Below are positions 8,387-22,156 of a stretch of DNA of 64,000 bases, piece after piece (within the stretch, counting starts at the first letter, position 1; every line of letters begins with the position of its first letter). The stretch is from contig JBBDRZ010000003.1 of assembly GCA_040905185.1 (NCBI GenBank), positions 1-64,000 on the forward strand, in the 5' to 3' direction. Under the pieces are notes generated by a model, which saw nothing but the letters and a program-made list of their open reading frames with translations, had not been told where the DNA came from and did not search any database. Position numbers and translations under genes: made by a program. Source of the stretch: DASTEQ01 sp040905185 (GTDB taxonomy: Bacteria > Chloroflexota > Limnocylindria > QHBO01).

Positions 8387-8409
8387 GAGAGGCCCGCTGA
8401 GAACGAACC

Positions 8410-8445
8410 GGGCCCCGGCGCCGCCAATGGGCGACACCGGGGCCC
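8410..8445. terminator. Bidirectional terminator between coaE and cpaB-like gene
   Basis: GGGCCCCGG and CCGGGGCCC form a perfect nine-bp stem around an 18-base loop, between two convergent genes. It would end the polA-mutM-coaE operon on one strand and the pilus operon on the other. Confidence 0.65.
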
Positions 8446-8466
8446 TCACCGCCTCGTCGCGGCTGG

Positions 8467-9303
8467 TCAGTTCCCCCCGGACGTCTGCCCTCCCAGGTCA
8501 GGGGGTACGGGGATCGGGAAGTCGTATTCGTCGAGCAGCCTGTCCAGCGTCGACCCGACCGTGACCGCAACCCGATCGTCCTCGTCCGGCCGGAGCACGA
8601 GCGTGAACTGCCCGCCGGCGGCGGCCAGCTCGGCGATCTTCTCGGCCGTGGCCAGGTCCGTGCGGAGGATGTAGATCGATCCGCTGCGAGCCAGTACGGT
8701 CAGCATTTGGAGCGTGACCTTCGTGGACGGGCCGGCGATGAATGCTGCCTCGGCCGCTGGCGGGGCGCCGCTGGCCGGCTCCTCGACCACCACCCCGATC
8801 TCGGGGTTGATGGCCAGGGTGACCAGGAGGTCGACCCGTTGCCCGGGGACCAGGGTGCCGGCCACGGCCCGGTCGTCCGGCACGCTGACCGAGACTGCTC
8901 GCAGGTCGGGACCCGTCGGGTCGTAGACCTCTCCCGCCTCGAGGATGGCGTAGGTCTGCCCGCTGGTGGCCGCGGCGAGCATGTTGCGCGTGACGAGCTG
9001 CCCGGCCGCGATCGGGACGCCGCTGACGCGACCCAAAACGTCCTCGATGAGGGTGAAGGCCGCCTCATTGGTCGGGTCGGCTGGCACCGTTCGAGTGGTG
9101 AGGTCACCTTCCTCGATCGGCTTGCGGCTCGCGATGTCGCGGGCAGCGACGACCACCGTCCGCTGCTCCACTGGCTCGCTGAGCAGCGCGCTGCCCTGGA
9201 GCGCGACGAAGACGACGATGCCGACCAGGGCGGCAATGATGAGTCCGGCGACGATATAGACCATGGACCGACGGCGATGCTTATCGGTGTACTCGAACTC
9301 CAC
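8467..9303 (-). CDS. cpaB: Flp/Tad pilus assembly protein CpaB (RcpC family)
   Basis: A 278-residue protein. A short basic N-terminus precedes one membrane helix (about 15-36), and the rest is periplasmic or extracellular. Residues about 45-110 form a SAF domain (VVVAARDIASRKPIEEGDLT, then ending in AAGQLVTRNM), followed by the RcpC-type domain with VSVPDDRAVAGTLVPGQRVD. CpaB proteins assist the secretin stage in Gram-negatives and occur with Tad genes in monoderms too. It is the last gene of a three-gene operon after the TadG-like and TadE-like genes. The main Tad ATPase and platform genes are not in this window. Confidence 0.85.
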   Translation of the reverse strand: MEFEYTDKHRRRSMVYIVAGLIIAALVGIVVFVALQGSALLSEPVEQRTVVVAARDIASRKPIEEGDLTTRTVPADPTNEAAFTLIEDVLGRVSGVPIAAGQLVTRNMLAAATSGQTYAILEAGEVYDPTGPDLRAVSVSVPDDRAVAGTLVPGQRVDLLVTLAINPEIGVVVEEPASGAPPAAEAAFIAGPSTKVTLQMLTVLARSGSIYILRTDLATAEKIAELAAAGGQFTLVLRPDEDDRVAVTVGSTLDRLLDEYDFPIPVPPDLGGQTSGGN

Positions 9304-9324
9304 GACGAGGCTCCTTGATGCGGG

Positions 9325-11247
9325 TTACCAGGGGACGAGGCGGGAGCGCTGCGCACGGCGCAGCGCCGGATCATTGGCGTCTGCCGCGATCGGGCTCACG
9401 GCCCGGGCGGTGATGGCGTTGGCGTCGAGATTGGTGATCTCAAAGACGGCGAAGCCGATGATGTCGACGTACTGGCCGCCGCTTGCCGACGTCGCCACGG
9501 TGAACGTGATCGGTAGCAGGTGGGTCACCGGCTGGCCATCCCCGTTGGTCCCGACGCCACGCACGACGAACGTGTAGCAGCCCGGATTGAGGCCGAAGCT
9601 ATCGATTGTCAGCGTCGCCAGGGCGCCGTTCCCGCTGGACGAAGGTGTGACGCTGGACGGCGAGATCGTCAGTTGGCCCGGGTTGATGCTGGCCGCGCCA
9701 TAGCTGCAGTCGGAGAACGAAGTGGCATCGACGGTCAGGGAGACCGCGGTCCCGGTCGCGCCCCACCGGGTGGCGGCAGCGCTGGTGGTGGATACGTACA
9801 GCGGCAGGCTGGCCGTGCCACCCATGCTCGCGATCGCGGCGCTCACGGTCGAGTTGGTGAGGCTGAAGTCCCGCACCGCGCCGCCGATCCGGACCGCGGC
9901 CGGGAAGCGCCGAGTCTGGAAGTACGGGTCGCCGGAATGGCCCTCGAGCCACGCGGCGTAGATGCCCGCCGGCACCGCGTTTGACGAGAACGACAGCATG
10001 GCAACCGTCGTCCCCTGCTTGTCCGGAATGAAGTTGTCGGTCGACCACACCGGCTGGTTGATGTGGCCGGCAGTGGGCGGGGCGTTTGTCGGCGGCTCGT
10101 CCGGGATCAGGTCATACGCCGGGTCGGGGGACAGGTGGTCACCGTGGAGGTGCAGGCTGACAGTGCTGTTGAACGCGTCGTTCCGGGAGACGGTGAAGTT
10201 CGGGCCGTTGGTCGGCGCGCCGGTCGTCGACGGCAGGACGATGGCGGTGGGCGGGGTGATCGAGAAGTCGGGGATCTCCATCACCGTCCCGTTGTAGACC
10301 GCCAGCAGGACCCGGCCGCCCACCGCATACACCTGGGAGAAGTTCCCGACCACCATCGAGGTGTCATTGCCGGACAGGACCGCGATCTGGTCGTTCGGAT
10401 CGGCGGGAGTGATGATCGGCGGGAAGACGGGGCCTGGATAGCCGGTCAGCAGGTACTCACCCTGCTTGTCCTTGAGGGTGTTGGTGTTGATCCCGTCGGT
10501 CACGCCGTTGTAGTAGATGCGTGAGGTGGGGGACTGGAAGTTGCGCACGTCGAGGGCGATGAACCCGCGAAACGAGTTGTCGTTGTTGGCCTTGCTGCCC
10601 GGGCCATAGAGCTCGATCGCGGGGCCGGGCTCAGCCTCGCTGGCCGGCGTTCGACCGTCGTATCCGAACACGCTGGTCGGGTCGACCGCGCCCGAGGTCG
10701 AGGTGGCTTCCGTCGCCACGGCATCCACGAAACCGCCCCCCGGACCAGGCGGCCCTTCGTACCGGCGAGCGACGATGGGGACGGCCGGACCCCCCAGCAG
10801 GCGGCATTGGGCGCGACCTGTGGCCGCAAGGGTGTCGACCCCCACCAGGCGGGCCAGGACGGCCTCGACCTGGGACGTGATGGCCACGCGGACGGTCGTG
10901 CCGCTGACGATGATCCCGCTCTGCAGGTATGCCGGGTCGCCGGCGTGCCCGTCCTCATATTCGCGGGCCGCATCCGGCGCGATGGCGGAGTTGGCCGCCG
11001 CCGGCGACTGCTCAAGGTTGACCTCGGCGATGGTCCTGGCCTGGGCCGCCGCCGACGCGTCGGAGTCGCCGGCAATGAGTGCCCGGCAGGCGGCGAGGGC
11101 CCCGGCATCGGCCGCGGTTTGCACGTGTCGCTGCTCCGCAACCTGGCGCCCGACGTCGATCGCCAGTCCGGCGAACACGAGGAGCAGGGTCATGGTCAGG
11201 GCGACCATGACCAGGACCTGGCCGCGGGCCGATCGGGTTGCGGGCAC
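9325..11247 (-). CDS. TadG-like pilus or secreted surface protein
   Basis: A 640-residue protein. The N-terminus is a typical TadG segment: a basic start, a hydrophobic helix (about 10-30, VMVALTMTLLLVFAGLAID), then GRQVAEQRHVQTAADAGALA, the conserved heptad found in Flp-type minor pilins. The remaining 550 residues are rich in Ser, Thr, Gly, Asn and Pro with few charges, as in surface-exposed beta-rich proteins, and I recognise no catalytic domain. It lies between the TadE-like and CpaB genes with gaps of 2 and 21 bases, so the three form one transcript. Confidence 0.75.
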   Translation of the reverse strand: MPATRSARGQVLVMVALTMTLLLVFAGLAIDVGRQVAEQRHVQTAADAGALAACRALIAGDSDASAAAQARTIAEVNLEQSPAAANSAIAPDAAREYEDGHAGDPAYLQSGIIVSGTTVRVAITSQVEAVLARLVGVDTLAATGRAQCRLLGGPAVPIVARRYEGPPGPGGGFVDAVATEATSTSGAVDPTSVFGYDGRTPASEAEPGPAIELYGPGSKANNDNSFRGFIALDVRNFQSPTSRIYYNGVTDGINTNTLKDKQGEYLLTGYPGPVFPPIITPADPNDQIAVLSGNDTSMVVGNFSQVYAVGGRVLLAVYNGTVMEIPDFSITPPTAIVLPSTTGAPTNGPNFTVSRNDAFNSTVSLHLHGDHLSPDPAYDLIPDEPPTNAPPTAGHINQPVWSTDNFIPDKQGTTVAMLSFSSNAVPAGIYAAWLEGHSGDPYFQTRRFPAAVRIGGAVRDFSLTNSTVSAAIASMGGTASLPLYVSTTSAAATRWGATGTAVSLTVDATSFSDCSYGAASINPGQLTISPSSVTPSSSGNGALATLTIDSFGLNPGCYTFVVRGVGTNGDGQPVTHLLPITFTVATSASGGQYVDIIGFAVFEITNLDANAITARAVSPIAADANDPALRRAQRSRLVPW

Positions 11248-11249
11248 GG

Positions 11250-11870
11250 TCAGTTCACCACCATGGTGGTGCTGGCGCGCTGGAAGAAGCGCCCGCCCCC
11301 GTCGGTGGACAGCAGGGCGCTGATCAGCGGAACGACGACGTCGCTGTGATAGCTGATCTCGACCCTGATCAGGCAGCCCTCCCGGGTATCGGTCACGCAG
11401 TTGGTCAGGCTGTCGCCCGGATCAGGGCAGGGGTCGCTGGTCGTCGCCGACGCGCAGTAGGACACCGTCACGTCACCGTTGACCAGTGTCGTGCTGCTCG
11501 GGGTTGGGCATGCACCGCCGGTCAGGGTGGCGCTGAAGTGGGGGCTGGCGTCATCCAGGAGGCCGAAGGATTCGGTGGCCGCGGTGAGAACAGCGGCGCA
11601 CCGGTGAGCGTCATTCCAGAACGCGCTCTCGGTGTAGTCGTAGACGTAGATCGTGCCGGCCCGGGCGCCCTCGCGGGCGGCGTTGGTCAGGGTGACGTGG
11701 GCCCCGTACAGCAGCCCGAACTGGATGATGCCGACCACGATCAGCATCAGGGGCATCAGGACGGCCACGAACTCGACCAGGGCCTGTCCCCGGCCGGCGC
11801 GCAGGTCGGCCCAGCGGACGGCATGACCCATCCGCTGCGCAGGCTGGCGCCGAGGCGCACCGAGACGCAT
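11250..11870 (-). CDS. TadE-like minor pilin
   Basis: A 206-residue protein. After about 25 basic residues comes the TadE signature GQALVEFVAVLMPLMLIVVG, with the invariant glutamate of a type IV prepilin-like helix, then LTNAAREGARAG. The C-terminal part contains several cysteines and probably lies outside. First gene of the operon with the TadG-like and CpaB genes. It diverges from uvrB across about 120 bases. Confidence 0.85.
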   Translation of the reverse strand: MRLGAPRRQPAQRMGHAVRWADLRAGRGQALVEFVAVLMPLMLIVVGIIQFGLLYGAHVTLTNAAREGARAGTIYVYDYTESAFWNDAHRCAAVLTAATESFGLLDDASPHFSATLTGGACPTPSSTTLVNGDVTVSYCASATTSDPCPDPGDSLTNCVTDTREGCLIRVEISYHSDVVVPLISALLSTDGGGRFFQRASTTMVVN

Positions 11871-11952
11871 TAGACCCCTGAGCCTAGGAGGGGCGGAGCG
11901 GACGGGATATGACCCGTTAGATCGCCTCGCGATAGGTACCGATGGTGTCGGC

Positions 11953-11958
11953 TAGAAT
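11953..11958 (+). promoter_or_regulatory. Probable uvrB -10 box
   Basis: TAGAAT lies 33 bases before the uvrB ATG. AGGAGG at 11970-11975 is 16 bases before the ATG, which is long for a ribosome binding site. No SOS box like the one at uvrA is seen. Confidence 0.35.
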
Positions 11959-11991
11959 CGGTCACCCCCAGGAGGTCGGCCGCTCCTTTTC

Positions 11992-14130
<2,139 letters not shown>

Positions 14131-14143
14131 TCGGTCCAGGGTC

Positions 14144-14755
14144 GTGGCCGGCACCCTGCCCCACGCCGTGTTCGTCGAGACGGGCGTTGACGCGGCGGGG
14201 CGGGCGATGGCCTTCGCCGGCGAGCTCCCCGGCTGCGCGGCGGTCGGCGATGACCCGGCGTCCGCCGTCGCCGCGGTACCGGCGCGGGTGACGGACTTCG
14301 TCGGATGGCTCCGCGCGCGTGGGGAATCTCTCGCCGAGCCGGTGGGCAACTGGTACGAGGTCGAGCGCGCGGCCGCAGGCGAGAGTACCGATGGGGAGCG
14401 CGGACGCGCGTCGTTCTCACTCGACGAGCTGCCTCCGTCCGCGGATGAGTTCGCGACCTGGCTCGGCTGGGCGGAGCTCGCCCGCGAGGAGCTCGCCGCG
14501 GCGCTCGACGTTCAGCCGGCGGCCGCCGAGCGGCTGGCCTGGCTGGCCGCCCAGGACGCGGCCCTGGCAGCTGAGCTGGGGACACCGGGCCCGAGCGACA
14601 AGGCGGCAGCGGGGCTCGATCGGATCTACGCTGCCCGCGACTCCCTGACCACGGCCCTGATCACGGCCGGGCCGGGTGGCGCCGGCGTGCGCCGCGCCCT
14701 GCGGCTGGCCATCGCCGACGACCTTCGGGCGGTGGAGCTCATCAGCGCCCGGTGA
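14144..14755 (+). CDS. Uncharacterised protein, HicB-like N-terminus
   Basis: A 203-residue protein with a GTG start. The first 60 residues (FVETGVDAAGRAMAFAGELP ... GCAAVGDDPASAVAAVPARV) follow the strand-strand-helix pattern of HicB-type antitoxin folds, without any visible HicA partner. The rest is Ala/Leu/Glu-rich and helical, with a repeated AERLAWLAAQDAALAAEL pattern. It follows uvrB by 13 bases and its stop overlaps the next gene as GTGA, so it is in the uvrB transcript. No function can be assigned. Confidence 0.6.
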   Translation: MAGTLPHAVFVETGVDAAGRAMAFAGELPGCAAVGDDPASAVAAVPARVTDFVGWLRARGESLAEPVGNWYEVERAAAGESTDGERGRASFSLDELPPSADEFATWLGWAELAREELAAALDVQPAAAERLAWLAAQDAALAAELGTPGPSDKAAAGLDRIYAARDSLTTALITAGPGGAGVRRALRLAIADDLRAVELISAR

Positions 14756-15246
14756 CCGCGGCGGCACCTCGGGCCGAGCGGCTGGCCTGGCTGGCGGTCC
14801 CGCTCGTTCTCATCGGGATGGTCGCTCTGTTCCTGACCGTCGGGAGCCTGGGAGAGCGACGAGCCGAGCTGGAACGGATCGACGTGTCCGAGGTCCTGGC
14901 TGCGGCGGATCCCGTGGCGGCCTTCGGCTCAAGCGAGCTTCAGTTGGTGGGCTGGTACGCCAGCCTGGCCGATGACTGCCACCCCGATCCCGACCAGCCT
15001 CCCGATGCGTCCTGGCTGGAGCGCACCTGCCCCCTTCGTCTCCTCTTGGCCGAGCAGCCTGCGGCGGGTGCCACGCAGGCAGCCCTGGAATCCATCGGCC
15101 TCCGTCTGGCGGCGCCCACCGCGGAGCCGTTCCCGCCCCGAGCCCAGCCGGATGGCTGGCATCTGCTGCTCGAACAGGTGGTCGTGACCGGCCATTTCGA
15201 GGGCAACACGTTCGTGGTGACCGACACCGACGGCCTGGTGCACTGA
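14752..15246 (+). CDS. Uncharacterised single-pass membrane protein
   Basis: A 164-residue protein with a GTG start that overlaps the previous stop by four bases. One N-terminal transmembrane helix (about 12-32) leaves some 130 residues outside the cytoplasm, including cysteines at about 79 and 95 that could form a disulfide. I recognise no domain. A SURF1 relation was considered but its conserved arginine and glycine motifs are not present. Confidence 0.6.
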   Translation: MTAAAPRAERLAWLAVPLVLIGMVALFLTVGSLGERRAELERIDVSEVLAAADPVAAFGSSELQLVGWYASLADDCHPDPDQPPDASWLERTCPLRLLLAEQPAAGATQAALESIGLRLAAPTAEPFPPRAQPDGWHLLLEQVVVTGHFEGNTFVVTDTDGLVH

Positions 15247-15261
15247 GCGTATCGTGCCCGC

Positions 15262-15897
15262 GTGGAAGCACCGGCCATAGTCATCGCTATCGTCGCCATC
15301 GCGCTCGGCGCCGGCTGGATGCTGCTGGGCTATCGGCTGGCCCTGATCCTGCTGCCGACCTGGGGCCTCTTCGCCGGCTTCATCTTCGGCGCCCACGTCC
15401 TGCAGGAGCTGCTGGGCCAGGGATTCCTGGCCACGACCGTCAGCTGGGTGGGGGGCGCCATCGCGGGCCTGGTCTTCGCCGTGCTGGCGTACCTGTTCTG
15501 GTATCTCGCGGTGGTGATCGCGTTCGCCTCGGTCGGGTACTGGCTCGGATGGGGTTTCATGACCCTCATCGGCTTCTCGGGGACGGGCCTGGCGGCGTTC
15601 GGGATCGGCCTCGTGGTCGGAGCCGTCCTGGCCGTCCTGGCCGTCGTGACCGGCGTGCCGCTGGTCGCCCTGGTGGTGATCACCGCGCTGGGTGGGGCTC
15701 ACGCGTTCATCGCCGGACTGCTGATCCTGCTGGGCGCCATCGAGGTCACGGCCGTGGGGACCGGGGTCGTGACCGCCATCATCTCGGCCAACGTCGGATG
15801 GTGGCTCGCCGCCCTGGGCCTGGCGCTGGTGTCGACCATCATCCAGCTGCGGACGATCGGCGAGCACCGGCTGGAGCCACCCGCGGCGCGAATCTAG
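15262..15897 (+). CDS. Polytopic membrane protein (DUF4203-like)
   Basis: A 211-residue protein made almost entirely of Gly/Ala/Val-rich hydrophobic segments, giving about seven predicted membrane helices, with few charged loops. The pattern of repeated GxxxG-like helices resembles DUF4203/TM7S3-type proteins. Function unknown. The start is the GTG at 15262. It lies 15 bases after the preceding gene and ends 52 bases before uvrA, so it closes the uvrB operon. Confidence 0.65.
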   Translation: MEAPAIVIAIVAIALGAGWMLLGYRLALILLPTWGLFAGFIFGAHVLQELLGQGFLATTVSWVGGAIAGLVFAVLAYLFWYLAVVIAFASVGYWLGWGFMTLIGFSGTGLAAFGIGLVVGAVLAVLAVVTGVPLVALVVITALGGAHAFIAGLLILLGAIEVTAVGTGVVTAIISANVGWWLAALGLALVSTIIQLRTIGEHRLEPPAARI

Positions 15898-15911
15898 CCC
15901 ACTCTCAAACC

Positions 15912-15923
15912 GAACAGGCGTTC
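15912..15923 (+). promoter_or_regulatory. SOS (LexA) box upstream of uvrA
   Basis: GAACAGGCGTTC preceded by C matches the Gram-positive/actinobacterial SOS operator CGAACRNRYGTTYC in its GAAC-N4-GTTC core and in the RNRY centre. It overlaps the expected -35 position of the promoter whose -10 is TATCAT at 15936-15941. LexA binding there would repress uvrA until DNA damage. lexA itself is not in the window. Confidence 0.75.
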
Positions 15924-15935
15924 ATATCGGTCTGA

Positions 15936-15941
15936 TATCAT
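15936..15941 (+). promoter_or_regulatory. Probable uvrA -10 box
   Basis: TATCAT lies eight bases before the uvrA ATG, 12 bases downstream of the SOS box. The transcript would be leaderless or nearly so; no ribosome binding site is present. Confidence 0.5.
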
Positions 15942-15949
15942 CCGGCCCG

Positions 15950-18885
<2,936 letters not shown>

Positions 18886-18889
<4 letters not shown>

Positions 18890-19458
18890 CGCCCGTGCCG
18901 ACTCGCGCTGACGCCGAGGCCCTCCTCCACGAGTGGAACGCCAACCCGTCGCTGCGCAAGCACGGGCTGCTGGTCGAGGCCGGCGTGCGCGGCTACGCGA
19001 CCGATGACGGAGGCGACCCGGCAACGGTGGAGTGGTGGGGGATAGCCGGGCTGCTCCACGACCTGGACTACGAGCGCTTCCCCGATCCCGCCACCCACGG
19101 GGCGATCGGGGCGGACGAGCTCGCGCGGCTGGGGTATCCGGAGGACGTCGTCCACGCGGTGCGGTCGCACAACGATACCCTCGGGATCGCGCGCGCGAGC
19201 CGCCTGGACCACCTCGTGTACGCCTGCGATGAGCTGGCCGGCTTCCTGGTGGCGGTCGCCCTCATGCGGCCGTCGAAGCAGCTGGCCGATGTCGAGCCGG
19301 TCAACGTCCGCAAGCGGATGAAGGACAAGGCATTTGCGCGCGCCGTACCGCGCGAGATGCTCCTGGCCGGAGCCGATGAGATCGGCCTCGCCTTCGACGA
19401 CCATGTCGCGAACATGGTCCGCTACCTCGTGACCGTGGCGCCGGAGGTCGGTCTGTAG
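18886..19458 (+). CDS. HD-domain hydrolase
   Basis: A 190-residue protein with an HD phosphohydrolase fold. The metal-binding HD pair is in GLLHDLDYERFPD, a first His is upstream in LRKHG, a further His is in HAVRSHND, and a distal Asp is in VYACDELAG. Such proteins hydrolyse phosphomonoesters or phosphodiesters, often of nucleotides, but the substrate is unknown. The ATGA overlap with uvrA means co-translation, so it may share SOS control. Its last 37 bases overlap the 3' end of the convergent helicase gene. Confidence 0.85.
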
Positions 19459-21143
19459 GTCGCGGCCCGGCCCCGCTCCGGCCGGCCCATCATCTCCGCC
19501 ACGAAGGGCGAGGCCCGGTCGGGGTCGAACGCCAGGACCAGGTTCCGGCGGCAGCGGGTGATGGCCACGTACGCCAGCCGGCGCTCCTCCTCCAGCGCCC
19601 GCCCCGGGTCGGACGCCTCCGTCACGGCCCGTCGATTCGGGAACCGATCGATCTCCATCCCGAGCACGACGACGGTGGGCCACTCGCGTCCCTTGGCCCC
19701 GTGGACCGTGGCCAGCTCAATCGCGGCATCCGGATCGCGGAGTGCTGCGAGCCGGGCGCGGGCCTCGGCGAACGCGGCCAGGAAGGCGTCGCTGCGACGG
19801 TGGCCCACCGCCCAGCCGATGAGCGCATCCAGCGCGGCGAGCTCCTCCTCGCCCAGGCGGTCCGCCAGGTCGGCGCGGCGCCAGCCGCGCAGGGCCCGCG
19901 CCCGGAGGAGGGCGGGGAGGGGTGGCGCGGCCGAAACGCAGGACGCCAGGTCAGCGATCAGCGCCTCCACCGGCTCGGCCTGCAGCGGCGACGGGACGCT
20001 CGTGGCGTGCGGGATTCCGTTCCGCAGGAGGGCCAGGATGAGCGGCCCGAGCTCGGCCCGGGTCCGGGCCAGGACCGCGAGCTTCCCCGCCTCGGCCGCC
20101 CAGCCTGGGAGGATGGCTGCCAGCTCATCGACGCTGCCCGGACCGCGGAGGGCCCAGGTCGTGATCGGGACCGCGGCATGGGTCTGCGGGCCGGGGACCG
20201 CCGCGCGAAGTTGTTTCGGGACCCGCTCGCGGTTGGTAGCGATGAGCCGGTCCGCGGCCGCGACCACCGCCGCCGGGCATCGGTAGTTCACCTCCAGGAT
20301 CACCCGTCGCGCATCGGGGTACCGATTCGGGAACTCGAGGATGCGGCGGACATCGGCCAGGCGCCAGGCATAGATCGTCTGATCATCATCACCAACGACA
20401 AAGAGGTTGTCCTCCGGGGCCGCGAGGATCCGGATGAGCCGCAACTGGGCCGCGTCGACGTCCTGGAACTCGTCGACGCAGATGTGGCTGAAGCGACCCT
20501 GCCACCGGCGGCGGAGCTGTGGATCGGCTTCGAGTGCCGCGACAGCTTCCACCACCAGGTCGTCGAAGTCGATGAGTCCGTGAGCCTCCATGAGGGCGGT
20601 GAAGGCGCGCACCGCACTCTCCGCGCCTCGCGGCGGAGGCCGGCCCTCGACCTTCCAGGCCGAGACGATGGTGTCGAGCGCAGCCGCATCGGGAGGCTCG
20701 GGTGGGGGATCGTCGCCGTCAGCGAGGACGGGAAGCTCGGCCAGCGCCCGCCGCCGCGCGGCGCGCAGCAGGGGCAGCCGGTCGCCTGCCAACCTGACCG
20801 GACGTCCAGCATCGATGAGGACCTGCCGCCCCATGGCGTGCAGCGTCCGCACCTCGATCGCCTCGGCGCCGGCCACGTGCGGGGCCAGTCGGGCCGCGAT
20901 GCGCGCCGCCAGCTCGGCGGCGGCGTCGCGGTTGAAGGTAACGACCGCGATCCGATCGGCGGCCACCCCGCGGCCCAGCAGCACGCCGAGACGGGCGATG
21001 AGGGTCGTGGTCTTGCCGCTGCCGGCCGGGGCGATGACCTGGGCGGGCCCGTCGGGCAGCATCGCGGCCGCACGCTGCTCCGGGTCGAGCGAGGCGAGCA
21101 GGCCGTCAGTCGCGAGGGCAGCGGTGGATGGCGCGATCGCCAC
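19422..21143 (-). CDS. UvrD/Rep-family DNA helicase (intact copy)
   Basis: A 573-residue superfamily 1A helicase, shorter than UvrD or PcrA. Motif I is APAGSGKTTTLIARL (about residues 38-52), motif II VDEFQDVD, motif III VGDDDQTIYAWR, motif IV VILEVNYRCPAAVV, motif V VHGAKGREWPTVVV and motif VI YVAITRCRRN. GTG start at 21143. The base at 20379, inside motif III, is where four partial copies elsewhere in the window break off, so this gene is probably a hybrid: the 3' two-thirds resident and the 5' third delivered by the latest insertion. It is the only complete copy. Confidence 0.93.
   Translation of the reverse strand: MAIAPSTAALATDGLLASLDPEQRAAAMLPDGPAQVIAPAGSGKTTTLIARLGVLLGRGVAADRIAVVTFNRDAAAELAARIAARLAPHVAGAEAIEVRTLHAMGRQVLIDAGRPVRLAGDRLPLLRAARRRALAELPVLADGDDPPPEPPDAAALDTIVSAWKVEGRPPPRGAESAVRAFTALMEAHGLIDFDDLVVEAVAALEADPQLRRRWQGRFSHICVDEFQDVDAAQLRLIRILAAPEDNLFVVGDDDQTIYAWRLADVRRILEFPNRYPDARRVILEVNYRCPAAVVAAADRLIATNRERVPKQLRAAVPGPQTHAAVPITTWALRGPGSVDELAAILPGWAAEAGKLAVLARTRAELGPLILALLRNGIPHATSVPSPLQAEPVEALIADLASCVSAAPPLPALLRARALRGWRRADLADRLGEEELAALDALIGWAVGHRRSDAFLAAFAEARARLAALRDPDAAIELATVHGAKGREWPTVVVLGMEIDRFPNRRAVTEASDPGRALEEERRLAYVAITRCRRNLVLAFDPDRASPFVAEMMGRPERGRAATYRPTSGATVTR
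20379..20400 (+). other. Proposed recombination core inside the intact helicase gene
   Basis: From CTGATC at 20379 rightward, this gene matches all four truncated copies (26772, 32692, 38481, 47797). To the left the intact gene continues as helicase motif III, while every truncated copy changes to the unrelated end sequence GAACTACGG. The first identical stretch is CTGATCATCATCACCAAC, with one or two substitutions between copies. It is proposed as the attachment core or, alternatively, as the edge of the homology used for Campbell-type insertion. Confidence 0.6.
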
Positions 21144-21355
21144 CGCTCAAGGATGGCGGGACGCCGCTTAGCGGCCGATCACCGATCAGTTACCGCGGCT
21201 CGTTCCACCGGCGGGACATCCGAGCTCTTGCGAGCAGGCGTGACGAGATGCGCCGCGGCGATCACTCCCGCGCCGGCGAGCAATCGAGCCAGGCCCGCGG
21301 TGCAGCCTGCCCGGTTAACCGCTTGAATGCAGGTTCGCTCCGGCCCGCCGGAGCC
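21010..21355. repeat. 346-bp block identical to 27406-27751
   Basis: It covers the first 134 bases of the helicase coding region, the leader, and about 210 bases beyond, ending in the palindrome CTCCGGCCCGCCGGAG. I find no difference from 27406-27751, although the helicase sequence further inside differs by roughly 10-15 per cent between the two loci. The leader part just upstream of the start (GCGGCG, then GATCG repeats) also recurs, less exactly, beside the other copies. Flanking cargo is unrelated. Confidence 0.85.
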
Positions 21356-21645
21356 GCTTTCACGCTCAGTCTGCCGGCGAGGACCTGAACGCCTACATCT
21401 CCCTTGCCGCCAGCCTTGCTGCGGCCTCCATGCGGGGAGGGATCAGTGACGAACTGCGCGGCCTGGTGCGGGCAAGAGTTCGAAGACTGGATGGACCTTC
21501 GCCGCTTCCACCGGGGTGGTCGATGTCGATCTTGTCGACGTTGCGGACGAACCATTCAGGACCAGGATCGCCCCACATGAGGAGGCATCTTGCTCCTCCC
21601 CGTATCATCGGGCGACAATCGGAGCAAGGGACGCAGGAGGGCACC

Positions 21646-22095
21646 GTGAGTACCGCGCGTCGCAGGTCAGGTCTGCTGGTGATCGCGGCCCTCGCCGTGT
21701 CTGCTTGCGCTCCGCCCAGCGGAGGCGCGCCGGGAGCTACGCCCTCGTCGGGCGGGCCGGCCGACGGAACCGGGTTGACCCTTCAGATGGAAGCCCGCAA
21801 CGACTCGGGGCAGGATGGGACGGCGACGCTCACCCCGACAGCCGACGGAAAGACAAGGGTCCTCATCGAACTGGCCAACTCGCCGGGTGGCCCGCAGCCA
21901 TCCCACATCAACGCCGGAGCGTGTGACGACCTCGGCGAGATCATCTACATCCTCGGCGGGATGCGCGGCGGGAGGGTCGAAGCCACCGTAGACGTCTCGC
22001 TCGACTCTCTTCTCGCCGGCGAGTTCTCGGTCAGCATCGCCAAGTCACCGCAGGAGTTTGGCGTCACGGCCTCGTGCGCCGAGATCACCGGTTAG
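21646..22095 (+). CDS. Small secreted lipoprotein
   Basis: A 149-residue protein. GTG start at 21646 with AGGAGG at 21635-21640. The signal peptide ends in a lipobox (LAVSAC, Cys22), so it should be lipid-anchored outside the membrane. A Gly/Ser/Pro linker is followed by an all-beta domain of about 110 residues containing HINAGACDD and two other cysteines, reminiscent of CHRD-like domains, but the match is weak. The frame is open further upstream, but that part has no start signals and no recognisable content. Confidence 0.75.
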   Translation: MSTARRRSGLLVIAALAVSACAPPSGGAPGATPSSGGPADGTGLTLQMEARNDSGQDGTATLTPTADGKTRVLIELANSPGGPQPSHINAGACDDLGEIIYILGGMRGGRVEATVDVSLDSLLAGEFSVSIAKSPQEFGVTASCAEITG

Positions 22096-22156
22096 GCCTG
22101 GAGATCACGGTCATTCGCGGGGAACGAGACGCCTCGCCTCGCGTGCTTATCGGGCG

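Noticed and set aside
19701..21326. 541-residue plus-strand frame opposite the helicase, repeated at 26727, 32257 and 47776
   Set aside because: It recurs only because the helicase sequence recurs; low-complexity antisense composition, and it crosses the junctions.
21370..21645. In-frame extension of the lipoprotein gene upstream to 21430 and beyond
   Set aside because: The GTG at 21646 has a good RBS and starts the signal peptide; the upstream residues have no start signal. A remnant of another gene is possible but unsupported.
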